19,158 nt of DNA from Micrococcales bacterium UBA3913. GTDB taxonomy: Bacteria; Actinomycetota; Actinomycetes; Actinomycetales; Microbacteriaceae. Shown in pieces: positions 1 to 6,916 of the stretch. Both the position numbers and the translations under genes were made by a program. Positions within the stretch are counted from its first letter, which is position 1. Every line of letters starts with the position of its first letter. The notes under the pieces were generated by a model that saw only the letters and a list, made by a program, of their open reading frames with translations, searched no databases and had not been told where the DNA came from. The stretch spans positions 558 through 19,715 of the forward strand of contig DGEZ01000021.1 of assembly GCA_002391425.1 (NCBI GenBank). Reading direction: 5' to 3'.

Positions 1-1
1 C

Positions 2-847
2 TTCGGCAGCCTCGGCTACTACCTCTCGGCGGCGATCGGCAAGGCCGTCGGCAAGGGAAGCCGCAGCACGGAGGACATCAAGGTTCCCGAGCAGTGGAGC
101 TTCCTGCGCAACACCACGATCTCGACGGCACTGACCATGGTGGTGTTCTACCTCATCGCGGCCATCGCAGCGGGACCGGACTTCGTCTCGGGTCTGTCTG
201 ACGGAACCAACCCGTACATCTATGCGATCCTGTGCGGTCTCCAGTTCGCGGTCGGTGTGACCGTCGTGTACGCCGGTGTGCGCATGATTCTGGCCGACCT
301 GATCCCGGCGTTCCAGGGCATCGCGACCAAGGTCATCCCGAATGCCGTGCCGGCGGTGGACTGCGCCGTGTTCTTCCCGTACGCTCCCACCGCGGTCATC
401 ATCGGATTCGTGTCGAGCCTCGCCGGAGGCATCATCGGGATGCTCCTGCTCGGTGCGTTCGGCGGAGTCCTCATCATCCCCGGTCTGGTGGCGCACTTCT
501 TCTGCGGTGCTACCGCGGGCGTATTCGGCAACGCCACTGGCGGCCGCCGTGGTGCAATCGTGGGTGCATTCGCGAATGGCCTGCTCATCACCTTCCTCCC
601 GGCCGCACTGCTTCCAGTGCTGGGCTCGCTGGGCTTCGAGAACACCACCTTCGGCGACGCCGACTTCGGTGCGATCGGAATCCTGCTGGGTCGCGTCGGC
701 GAGTGGCTAGGACTGGCCGGCATCCTCGGGTTGGTGGGTATCACGCTCGTCGCGTTGATCCTGCCGAGCATCATCCGCCCAGGAAAGACCGCAATCAACA
801 ATGTCGAGCCGGTGGAGGAAGCAGTACCTGCTGCTGCTGCTGAGTAA
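2..847 (+). CDS. ulaA: PTS ascorbate-type permease EIIC (UlaA/SgaT family), 3' part
   Basis: The reading frame is open from the left edge, so the start lies outside the window; 281 codons are present, against about 465 residues for E. coli UlaA. The visible part begins in a cytoplasmic loop reading STEDIKVPEQWSFLRNT, a hallmark of the SgaT/UlaA family (established knowledge), and continues through several long hydrophobic segments to a short polar, alanine-rich C-terminus ending AAAAE. The family is the membrane channel of a sugar-acid phosphotransferase system that imports L-ascorbate or a related substrate while it is phosphorylated by the EIIA and EIIB partners, which must be encoded upstream or elsewhere. 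An aldolase gene starts 32 nt after the stop and is probably co-transcribed. The family is clear; the exact substrate is inferred. Confidence 0.88.
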   Translation, partial: FGSLGYYLSAAIGKAVGKGSRSTEDIKVPEQWSFLRNTTISTALTMVVFYLIAAIAAGPDFVSGLSDGTNPYIYAILCGLQFAVGVTVVYAGVRMILADLIPAFQGIATKVIPNAVPAVDCAVFFPYAPTAVIIGFVSSLAGGIIGMLLLGAFGGVLIIPGLVAHFFCGATAGVFGNATGGRRGAIVGAFANGLLITFLPAALLPVLGSLGFENTTFGDADFGAIGILLGRVGEWLGLAGILGLVGITLVALILPSIIRPGKTAINNVEPVEEAVPAAAAE

Positions 848-879
848 CCACCTGAGCAATGGAGAAAGAGAGGGGCGTC

Positions 880-1584
880 ATGCCTGACGTGAAAATATAC
901 GCCGACGGTGCGGTCATCGAGGAGATGCTCGCGGCCTACCGGAGCGGGAATGTCCAGGGGTTCACCACGAACCCGAGCCTGATGAAGAAGGCCGGGGTGA
1001 CCGACTACGTGGGCTTCGCGCAGCAGGTCGTCGAGGCGATCCCGGACCTCCCGGTGTCCTTCGAGGTGTTCGGTGACGACTTCGACACGATGCGCAAGGA
1101 GGCGGTCACGATCGCCGCGTTCGGGTCGAACGTCTACGTGAAGATCCCGATCACGAACACGGCAGGCGACAGCAGCGCCCCTCTCATCTCTGAGCTCTCT
1201 GCGCAGGGAATACAGCTCAACGTCACCGCGATCACCACCGTCGAGCAGGTGCACGCCACCGTCGACGCGTTCACGGCGGGCACGGCGAACATCGTCTCCG
1301 TGTTCGCGGGGCGGGTCGCGGACACGGGGCGTGACCCGATGCCGTTGATGACCGAATCCGCGCAGATCTGCCACAGCAAGGCGGGAGCGGAACTGCTGTG
1401 GGCGAGCTCGCGTGAGCCGTACAACATCGTCCAGGCGGCAGACGCTGGCGCCGACATCATTACCTGCACGCCGGCGATTCTGGCCAAGCTGTCCATGTTC
1501 GGCATGGACCTCGGTGAGCTGTCCCTCGAGACGGTGCGCGGGTTCGCACGGGACATCCAGTCTCTCGGGTATTCGATTCTGTAG
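880..1584 (+). CDS. Transaldolase / fructose-6-phosphate aldolase-like protein
   Basis: This 234-residue protein has the short transaldolase layout: an early FTTNPSL strand (28-34), the Schiff-base lysine in VKIP (K88), and late barrel strands including DIITCTPAIL. Class I aldolases of this family split or exchange three-carbon units with a lysine Schiff base in a TIM barrel (known). I chose the ATG at 880 because AGAGGGG lies just upstream and the family begins at the MPDVKIYADG segment; an in-frame ATG at 859 would add seven residues across the ribosome site. It follows a UlaA-type permease by 32 nt, so the likely job is processing a pentulose or hexulose phosphate derived from the imported sugar acid. 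Whether it acts as transaldolase or as F6P aldolase cannot be told from sequence alone. Confidence 0.85.
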   Translation: MPDVKIYADGAVIEEMLAAYRSGNVQGFTTNPSLMKKAGVTDYVGFAQQVVEAIPDLPVSFEVFGDDFDTMRKEAVTIAAFGSNVYVKIPITNTAGDSSAPLISELSAQGIQLNVTAITTVEQVHATVDAFTAGTANIVSVFAGRVADTGRDPMPLMTESAQICHSKAGAELLWASSREPYNIVQAADAGADIITCTPAILAKLSMFGMDLGELSLETVRGFARDIQSLGYSIL

Positions 1585-1619
1585 CGTCATGCGGGACTCG
1601 TCGCCCCATTCGCGACGAG

Positions 1620-1669
1620 ACATCGGGGTGGCGAGGACCGTACTTCACTGGTCCTCGCCACCCCGATGT
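1620..1669. terminator. Perfect 20-bp inverted repeat between convergent genes
   Basis: Arm 1620-1639 is exactly complementary to 1650-1669, with a 10-nt loop (1640-1649, gtacttcact). It lies 35 nt after the aldolase stop and 3 nt after the stop of the oppositely transcribed EamA gene, the expected place for a shared bidirectional terminator. There is no T-run on either side, which is common for actinobacterial terminators. Confidence 0.85.
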
Positions 1670-1672
1670 GCG

Positions 1673-2566
1673 TTAAAGGCTCAACAGCACGCACGCCGAG
1701 ACGGCGAGCACGATACCGACGGCCTGCCCGGGGCGTACCGATTCGCGCAGCACCACGGCGGCCAAAGCGACGGTGCTCAGCGGGTAGAGCGCACTGATTG
1801 CGGTGACCAGGGCGAGTGGCCCGGTGCGCAGAGCGAGGAGCACGAGGATACTCGCCGTCCCCATGATCAGGCCCGCTCCCAGGGCGGTGACGGTCACCCG
1901 GAGGTCTGGCACCGGTGCCGTCGGTGTCGTCGGCGGCTGCGGGTCGACCCGGGAGGTCAGGGCGAAGACCCGCCGGTGGCGTGACGCGCCGATGGCGAGA
2001 AGACCCAGCAGGAGCATCCCGAGCACCATTTCGACAAACCCGGGGGTCATTCCCGACTCGGCAGGGGAGGAGTCCAGGAAAATGAGCGAGGTGGCGAACA
2101 TCGAACCGGCCATGATCGCCAGCAGCACCGAGCGGGCCGGGATGCGCGTGGCCGCCAGCCTCGCCCCGGAGATCATCCACGCGGCCAGCATGGCCAGGGC
2201 AATACCTGCCCAGTGGTGCAACTGGAGCTGCTCGCGCAGCACGATGACGCCGTACAGGACCGGCAGCAGCGTCTGGATGAGCGCAATCAACGGCGACATA
2301 AGGGCGATGGGGCCGCTCGCCAGTGCTGCATAAAACCCCACCATCCCGAATATGGCGGTCAGCCCCGCGCCCAGGCCATACCCAAGGCTGGCGATGCTCC
2401 ACTGCGAGGGCACGATGAGGAAGCTGACGGCGTACGCGACCGTGGCGGTAATGTAGGTCAGTGCAGTAACAGCGACGACGGGAGCACGACGCGAGGCGAT
2501 GCCTCCGATGAAGTCGGAGGCGCCGAAGCAGAGTGCGGATCCGAATGCGGCGAGAATGGCGAGCAC
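1673..2566 (-). CDS. EamA/DMT superfamily transporter
   Basis: The 297-residue protein is very hydrophobic and looks like about ten membrane helices in two repeated halves (about 1-135 and 150-297), the size and pattern of the drug/metabolite transporter superfamily. The opening segment with CFGASDFIGGIASRRAP and the later GPIALMSPLIALIQTLLPVL, matched in the second half by GPLALVTAISALYPLSTVALA, are typical EamA helices. These proteins export or import small metabolites across the inner membrane; the substrate cannot be read from sequence. The start is GTG (complement of 2564-2566). There is no Shine-Dalgarno sequence, but a TAGACT box lies six bases upstream, suggesting a leaderless message. 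It stands alone, convergent with the aldolase gene and divergent from the tRNA. Confidence 0.88.
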   Translation of the reverse strand: MLAILAAFGSALCFGASDFIGGIASRRAPVVAVTALTYITATVAYAVSFLIVPSQWSIASLGYGLGAGLTAIFGMVGFYAALASGPIALMSPLIALIQTLLPVLYGVIVLREQLQLHHWAGIALAMLAAWMISGARLAATRIPARSVLLAIMAGSMFATSLIFLDSSPAESGMTPGFVEMVLGMLLLGLLAIGASRHRRVFALTSRVDPQPPTTPTAPVPDLRVTVTALGAGLIMGTASILVLLALRTGPLALVTAISALYPLSTVALAAVVLRESVRPGQAVGIVLAVSACVLLSL

Positions 2567-2572
2567 CCGGGA

Positions 2573-2578
2573 AGTCTA
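2573..2578 (-). promoter_or_regulatory. -10 box for leaderless EamA gene
   Basis: Read on the minus strand this is TAGACT, followed by six bases and then the GTG start. It fits the actinobacterial TANNNT -10 pattern, and the spacing would put transcription start on the first base of the start codon. No good -35 box is visible. Confidence 0.5.
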
Positions 2579-2625
2579 CGCGAGGTGGATCGCTGCTTCG
2601 ACCCGGTGTGCCGTATCCGTCGCGG

Positions 2626-2699
2626 GCCCCCATAGCCCAACTGGCAGAGGCAGCCGACTTAAAATCGGCCCAGTGCGGGTTCGAATCCCGCTGGGGGCA
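2626..2699 (+). tRNA. tRNA-Leu (anticodon UAA), short variable loop
   Basis: A full cloverleaf can be drawn. The acceptor stem is GCCCCCA (2626-2632) with TGGGGGC (2692-2698) and discriminator A2699. The D arm is 2635-2651, with three sure pairs and a C-A mismatch at its loop end. The anticodon stem is GCCGA/TCGGC around loop CTTAAAA (2658-2664), and the T arm is GCGGG/CCCGC around TTCGAAT. Loop positions 34-36 read TAA, which decodes the UUA leucine codon. The variable region is only five bases (2670-2674), whereas bacterial tRNA-Leu normally has a long variable arm. CCA is not encoded exactly (CCC follows the discriminator). A73 and A14 agree with leucine identity, but the amino acid it carries is inferred from the anticodon. 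Confidence 0.88.
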
Positions 2700-2721
2700 C
2701 CCACCGCACAGCATCGGACTG

Positions 2722-2775
2722 CGGCTCGCCTCTGGCGAGCCGGGCCGTCGCCGCTTGTGCGATCTGGCCCGGCTC
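2722..2775 (+). other. Two competing hairpins after the tRNA
   Basis: A perfect 9-bp hairpin (CGGCTCGCC at 2722-2730, loop TCT, GGCGAGCCG at 2734-2742) overlaps a perfect 10-bp pairing (GAGCCGGGCC at 2737-2746 with GGCCCGGCTC at 2766-2775). The middle arm can pair only one way at a time. The first hairpin could be the tRNA terminator. The overlap resembles an attenuator but could be simple terminator redundancy. No T-run follows, and the nearest gene (lemA) starts about 135 nt further on. Confidence 0.5.
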
Positions 2776-2844
2776 ACCCCGCTCATTGGCTGAACATTGC
2801 CCGACAGTACGCTGGTTTTGTGCGGGCGCTGTGTGGCAAGTCAA

Positions 2845-2850
2845 TATAGT
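2845..2850 (+). promoter_or_regulatory. Possible -10 box upstream of lemA
   Basis: TATAGT is the best -10-like hexamer between the tRNA and lemA and lies 60 nt before the GTG start. I see no convincing -35 box at the right distance, so this is tentative. The rest of 2776-2910 shows no gene. Confidence 0.3.
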
Positions 2851-2910
2851 GGTAGCAGCTTGACTTCCGGGTATCTCCCGACGGTTTCGTTCAGAAAGTG
2901 ATGGTGCAAG

Positions 2911-3480
2911 GTGAGCGGTGGTCTGATTGCCCTCCTCATAGTGGTGGGGCTGGTTGTCATCGTCGGCGTCTGGCTCTGGGCCACCTACAACGCGTTGGTG
3001 ACTCTGCGCAATCGTGTGGACGAAGCGTGGAGTGACATCACCGTTCAGCTGAAGCGTCGAGCCGACCTGATCCCCAACCTGGTGGAGATCGTGAAGGGCT
3101 ATGCCGCACACGAGAAGGGCGTCTTCGAGTCGGTCACGCAGGCGCGCTCGGCTCTGATGAGCGCATCCACGCCGGCGGAGGCCGGGCAGGCGGAGAACCT
3201 GGTCTCGGGAGCGTTGAAGAGCCTGTTTGCGGTTGCCGAGGCCTACCCGCAGCTACAGGCCAGCCAGAATTTCCTGAAGTTGCAGTCAGACCTGGTGGAT
3301 GCTGAGGACAAGATCCAGGCGGCCCGCCGCTTCTACAACGGCGGCGTTCGCGAGTACAACACGAAGCTGCAGATGTTCCCCACGAACCTCATCGCCGGAG
3401 CTTTCAGGTTCACGGAGCGGGACTTCTTCGAGGTGGAGGACGCCTCGGCCATTTCTGAGCCGCCGCGCATCCAGTTCTAG
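2911..3480 (+). CDS. lemA: LemA family membrane protein
   Basis: The 189-residue protein opens with one membrane helix (about 4-26). This is followed by the LemA signature: TYNALVTLRNRVDEAWSDI, the LKRRADLIPNLVEIVKGY segment, later NFLKLQSDLVDAEDKIQAARRFYN and the ending YNTKLQMFPTNLIA. LemA proteins are anchored by the N-terminal helix with a helical domain outside the cytoplasm; their exact role is not settled. The GTG at 2911 is the frame-consistent start for the membrane helix; an ATG at 2901 is in another frame. The htpX gene follows after 21 nt, a pairing seen in many bacteria, so both probably act in envelope protein quality control. Length is normal for the family. Confidence 0.93.
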   Translation: MSGGLIALLIVVGLVVIVGVWLWATYNALVTLRNRVDEAWSDITVQLKRRADLIPNLVEIVKGYAAHEKGVFESVTQARSALMSASTPAEAGQAENLVSGALKSLFAVAEAYPQLQASQNFLKLQSDLVDAEDKIQAARRFYNGGVREYNTKLQMFPTNLIAGAFRFTERDFFEVEDASAISEPPRIQF

Positions 3481-3501
3481 TCTCCGAGTCGAGGGAGCCT
3501 C

Positions 3502-4383
3502 GTGTATCGGAATATTCGGCGCAACAAAGTCAACACCGTGCTCATCGTTGCGTTCTTCATCGTGATCATCGGTGGGCTCGGGTACATTGCGAGCCTGTAC
3601 TTCGGGGACTGGACGATCACGATCTGGTGCCTCGTGGGCGCATCCATCTACGCGGTCATCCAGTACTACGCCGCGAGCAGTCAGATCGTCGGCCTCGCCG
3701 GGGCACGCGAGATCGGGCCGAACGATAACCCGCGCCTGTACCGGATCGTGGAGAACCTGTGCATTACGACGGGTAGCCCCATGCCGAAGGTGTACATCAT
3801 GGACGACCCGGCCCCGAATGCGTTTGCCACCGGGCGCGACCCGAAGCACGCCATCGTGTGTGCGACCACGGGTATCCTGGACATCCTCACCGATCGGGAG
3901 CTCACCGGCGTGATGGCTCACGAGATGGGGCACGTCCGCAACTACGACATTCGGGTGTCGCTGATCGTGTTCGGTCTGGCAGCCGCCCTAGGGATGCTCG
4001 CCGACATCTTCATGCGCATGGTGTACTGGGCGCCCCGCTCCCGCAACAACGGCAATGCCAACGCGATCTTCCTCGTGATCGGCATCGTTGCGGCCGTGAT
4101 CGCGCCAATCGTGGCAACCATGGTGCAGCTTGCGGTCTCGCGTCAGCGAGAGTACCTGGCGGACGCCACCGGCGCCCTGACCACGCGTGACCCGGAGGGG
4201 CTGGCGAGTGCCCTGCAGAAACTCATCGAATATCAGAGGCCGATGAAGAAGCAGAATACGGCGATGGCCCACCTGTACATTTCAGATCCGCTGAAACCGG
4301 GACTCATGGACCGACTGTTCGCCACGCATCCACCGCTGCCGGATCGAATCCGGCGCCTGCTCGATAGTGCGGACAAGTTCTGA
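3502..4383 (+). CDS. htpX: HtpX family M48 zinc metalloprotease
   Basis: The 293-residue protein has two N-terminal membrane segments (about 13-33 and 40-58), the zinc motif HEMGH (140-144) following a short conserved helix, two further hydrophobic segments (about 153-172 and 188-210), and the third zinc ligand region REYLADATGA (E217). It ends with the family's THPPLPDRIRRL segment. HtpX cleaves misfolded or damaged membrane proteins at the cytoplasmic face (known for the family). Start GTG at 3502 is preceded by GAGGGAG at the right distance. It lies directly after lemA and 39 nt before an AI-2E family transporter gene, and is probably in one transcript with them. All key catalytic residues are present. 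Confidence 0.95.
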   Translation: MYRNIRRNKVNTVLIVAFFIVIIGGLGYIASLYFGDWTITIWCLVGASIYAVIQYYAASSQIVGLAGAREIGPNDNPRLYRIVENLCITTGSPMPKVYIMDDPAPNAFATGRDPKHAIVCATTGILDILTDRELTGVMAHEMGHVRNYDIRVSLIVFGLAAALGMLADIFMRMVYWAPRSRNNGNANAIFLVIGIVAAVIAPIVATMVQLAVSRQREYLADATGALTTRDPEGLASALQKLIEYQRPMKKQNTAMAHLYISDPLKPGLMDRLFATHPPLPDRIRRLLDSADKF

Positions 4384-4422
4384 GCTGACCCGGTGGGCCG
4401 GAACGAGTGAGGAAAGTAGACT

Positions 4423-5559
4423 ATGCGCGTGTCACGATTCTCTGTGCGGTCGCCGGGCGAAAGCGTTGACGAGCAGTACGTCACCCTCCCGGTGCGGGTG
4501 GCGGCCGCGTGGGCCTGGCGTGTGCTGGTCATCGCCGCAGCGGTTGTCGTCTTCGGTGTCGTCGTGGCGTACCTGCGCATCGTCGTCATCCCGCTGCTCA
4601 TTGCGGGCCTCCTGACCGCGTTACTTGAGCCCGTCGTGAACAGGCTCGTTGGCTGGCGGTGGCCGAGGGTCCTCGCCGTGATCGTCGCACTTCTCGTGCT
4701 CTTCGGCGCAGTGACGGCGATGGTCTGGGTGATCGCAACGCAGGTCAGCGGCGGGCTGGATGATCTTTCTGTGCGCACGCAGGAGTTCTACGGGGAACTC
4801 AAAACCTGGCTGTACGACTCCCCGCTGCACGTGACGGACGACCAGATTGCCGAGTACATCGCGGCGGTGCGCGACATGATCCAGACGGATTCGAGCACCC
4901 TGCTCAGCGGTGTGATCTCGGTGGGGTCGACCGCCGGCCACGTGGTCACCGGGACGTTGTTGACGATTTTCTCGCTGATCTTTCTGCTGGCCGATGGTCG
5001 CCGGATCTTCTCCTGGAGTGTGCGGCTGTTCCCGCAGCAGGCGCAACAGGCGGTCGCCGGTGCCGGCCACGCCGGGTGGAAGACGGTGTCCAGCTACGTC
5101 CGGGTCCAGATTTTCGTGGCTTTCGTGGATGCGGTGGGGATCAGCGTCGTCGCGGCCATCCTGCAGTTGCCCATGCTGCTTCCGATCGGGCTTCTCGTGT
5201 TTCTGGCCTCGTTCGTGCCGTTCGTGGGAGCGATCGCCAGCGGGTTCTTCGTGTGCTTGATTGCCCTGGTCTATGGAGGTCTATGGCCTGCTGTGATCAT
5301 GCTCGGCGGCGTCATCGTCGTCCAGCAGCTGGAGTCTCACGTGCTCCAGCCGTTCATCATGGGCAGTGCCGTGCGGGTGCATCCCCTCGGCGTTGTCCTG
5401 GCGGTGACGATCGGCGCACTGCTGGCGGGCATTCCGGGCACGCTCTTCGCGGTGCCCATCGTGGCGGCGATGAATGTGATGATCGGGTACGTTCGGTCAG
5501 GGTGCTGGCGGGCGGAGACGGAGCGGTCTGTGGCCGCGGAAGGAACGACGGATGACTGA
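4423..5559 (+). CDS. AI-2E family transporter (PF01594 type)
   Basis: The 378-residue protein shows the AI-2E transporter pattern. It has a helix pair with FGVVVAYLRIVVIPLLIAGLL near residues 45-65 and a soluble loop region around 100-160. Later helices include LASFVPFVGAIASGFFVCLIA and the closing part with VQQLESHVLQPFIMG, HPLGVVLAVTIGALLAGIPG and LFAVPIVA. Members are named after E. coli TqsA but most have unknown substrates, and some are sodium/proton antiporters. The ATG at 4423 follows GAGGAAA. One codon (4621-4623) is the rare TTA leucine. The stop overlaps the start of the ammonia-lyase gene in ATGACTGA, implying coupled translation. Family sure, substrate unknown. Confidence 0.92.
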   Translation: MRVSRFSVRSPGESVDEQYVTLPVRVAAAWAWRVLVIAAAVVVFGVVVAYLRIVVIPLLIAGLLTALLEPVVNRLVGWRWPRVLAVIVALLVLFGAVTAMVWVIATQVSGGLDDLSVRTQEFYGELKTWLYDSPLHVTDDQIAEYIAAVRDMIQTDSSTLLSGVISVGSTAGHVVTGTLLTIFSLIFLLADGRRIFSWSVRLFPQQAQQAVAGAGHAGWKTVSSYVRVQIFVAFVDAVGISVVAAILQLPMLLPIGLLVFLASFVPFVGAIASGFFVCLIALVYGGLWPAVIMLGGVIVVQQLESHVLQPFIMGSAVRVHPLGVVLAVTIGALLAGIPGTLFAVPIVAAMNVMIGYVRSGCWRAETERSVAAEGTTDD

Positions 5560-6784
5560 GCTGGCGACTGCCCCCACGATGGATGATGTTCGTGCTGCGG
5601 CTGAGGTGATCTCTCACATCGCCCACCGGACTCCTGTGGAGCGGTCGATGGCGTTCGGGGAGTTTACGGGGTCGCCCGTGTTCCTCAAATGCGAGAACAT
5701 GCAGCGGACCGGGTCCTACAAGCTGCGCGGGGCCACTTACCGGCTGTCGAAGCTCACTGCCTCGGAGCGCGCCGCTGGGGTGGTTGCCGCGTCGGCGGGC
5801 AACCACGCGCAGGGGGTTGCGATGGCTGCGCGTGAGCTCGGTATTGCGGCCACGATCTTCATGCCCGTGGGCGTGGCCCTCCCGAAACTCCAGGCCACGC
5901 GCCGGTACGGGGCGAGCGTTGAGCTTGTCGGGGTCACGGTGACTGAGTCTCTCGTTGCCGCTCAGGAGTTTGCCTCTCGCACCGGTGCTATTTTCATCCC
6001 CCCGTACGATCACCCGGACGTGATCGCCGGCCAGGCGACCGTGGGCGTGGAGGTGATGGAGCAGGTCCCCGATGTGGACACGATCGTGGTACCCATTGGT
6101 GGTGGCGGGCTGGCTGCCGGTGTCGCGATCGCGGCACGCGCCCAGGCGCAGAAGCGGGGGCGTCCGGTGCGCGTCGTGGGGGTACAGTCCGAGGCATGTG
6201 CGCCGTACCTGCCGTCGTTGCAGCAGGGGCACCCGGTGACGGTTGCTCCCGCATCCACCATTGCCGACGGGATCCTCGTGCAGACACCGGGAAGCCTCAA
6301 CTTCGAGATCATCCGTGAGCTGGTGGATGAGGTGGTGACCGTCAGTGACGACGATATCGCCCGTGCGATCATCGCGCTGCTGGAGCGGGCGAAGCTGGTG
6401 GTGGAGCCAGCAGGCGCGGTATCCTGCGCCGCGCTCGTGTCCGGGCGGATCGAGAGCCCGGGGACGACCGTGGCGATCTTGTCCGGGGGAAACATTGACC
6501 CCCTGTTGCTGGAGCGGGTGATCCGACATGGGCTCACGGCGCTGTCTCGGTACACGAATATCACGGTTGAGCTACCCGACCGACCCGGTCAGCTCACGAT
6601 CATCTCGCAGATCATCTCGGAGTGTGACGCGAATGTAATCGAGGTCCTGCACACCCGGCACGGTCGCGGGCAGGGGATCACCACCGTGGAGCTGCAGCTG
6701 AGCATCGAGACCCGCGGGCCGGAGCATCGCGACGAGGTTCTCGACGCGCTTCGCGCACGCGGATATACGCCGCTGGAGCGGTAG
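5552..6784 (+). CDS. ilvA: Threonine ammonia-lyase (PLP, with C-terminal ACT domain)
   Basis: This 410-residue enzyme converts L-threonine to 2-oxobutanoate and ammonia, the first step towards isoleucine. Visible marks are the PLP lysine in TGSYKLRGA (K57), the SAGNHAQG segment (81-88) holding the substrate carboxylate, the phosphate-binding GGGGLAAG (183-190), and a C-terminal ACT-like part (about 338-410) beginning ITVELPDRPGQL. A single regulatory domain and about 400 residues match the shorter type common in actinobacteria, between catabolic TdcB and the longer E. coli IlvA; ilvA is used for the reaction, not for proven orthology. Its ATG sits inside the end of the AI-2E transporter gene (8-nt overlap), so it depends on upstream translation. 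It converges with greA. Confidence 0.93.
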   Translation: MTELATAPTMDDVRAAAEVISHIAHRTPVERSMAFGEFTGSPVFLKCENMQRTGSYKLRGATYRLSKLTASERAAGVVAASAGNHAQGVAMAARELGIAATIFMPVGVALPKLQATRRYGASVELVGVTVTESLVAAQEFASRTGAIFIPPYDHPDVIAGQATVGVEVMEQVPDVDTIVVPIGGGGLAAGVAIAARAQAQKRGRPVRVVGVQSEACAPYLPSLQQGHPVTVAPASTIADGILVQTPGSLNFEIIRELVDEVVTVSDDDIARAIIALLERAKLVVEPAGAVSCAALVSGRIESPGTTVAILSGGNIDPLLLERVIRHGLTALSRYTNITVELPDRPGQLTIISQIISECDANVIEVLHTRHGRGQGITTVELQLSIETRGPEHRDEVLDALRARGYTPLER

Positions 6785-6847
6785 GCCGACTACCCGGTTT
6801 ACTGGTCATGGTCGTCGTTACGGTGGTCCGGCCGGTGTGGCATAGTT

Positions 6848-6916
6848 GCCGGGCGCGGCCCCGGCGTGCGTGGTGTGGGTCGCCCGACGCGGCGGGAAAC
6901 CCACCGTGGGGTGGGT
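6848..6916. terminator. Hairpins between convergent ilvA and greA
   Basis: Two short inverted repeats fill this gap: GCCGGG (6848-6853) with CCCGGC (6860-6865), and ACCCACC (6899-6905) with GGTGGGT (6910-6916), which abuts the greA stop. They are plausible terminators for ilvA and greA respectively. Both lack a clear T-run, so strength is uncertain. Confidence 0.45.

Noticed and set aside
220..1623. A 467-codon open frame on the minus strand across the permease and aldolase genes
   Set aside because: It is antisense to two genes with clear family motifs, its product is rich in Arg, Pro, His and Ala without any known domain, and such long shadow frames are common in GC-rich DNA.
2658..2664. 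Reading the anticodon as UUA (an ochre suppressor)
   Set aside because: That would need positions 33-35 as the anticodon and leave no U at position 33. The five-base-pair stem fixes TAA at 34-36, a leucine anticodon.
1587..2786. A 399-codon minus-strand frame overlapping the EamA gene and running through the tRNA
   Set aside because: It passes through a tRNA gene and a terminator hairpin and is out of frame with the clear membrane protein; it is a shadow.
4423..5559. Quorum-sensing (AI-2) function for the AI-2E family gene
   Set aside because: No AI-2 synthesis or uptake gene is in the window, and most members of this family have other or unknown substrates; the name alone is no evidence.
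5357..6529. A 390-codon minus-strand frame opposite the threonine ammonia-lyase gene
   Set aside because: The plus-strand gene has every PLP motif intact; the antisense product is low-complexity Arg/His/Gly-rich and has no ribosome site I can see.
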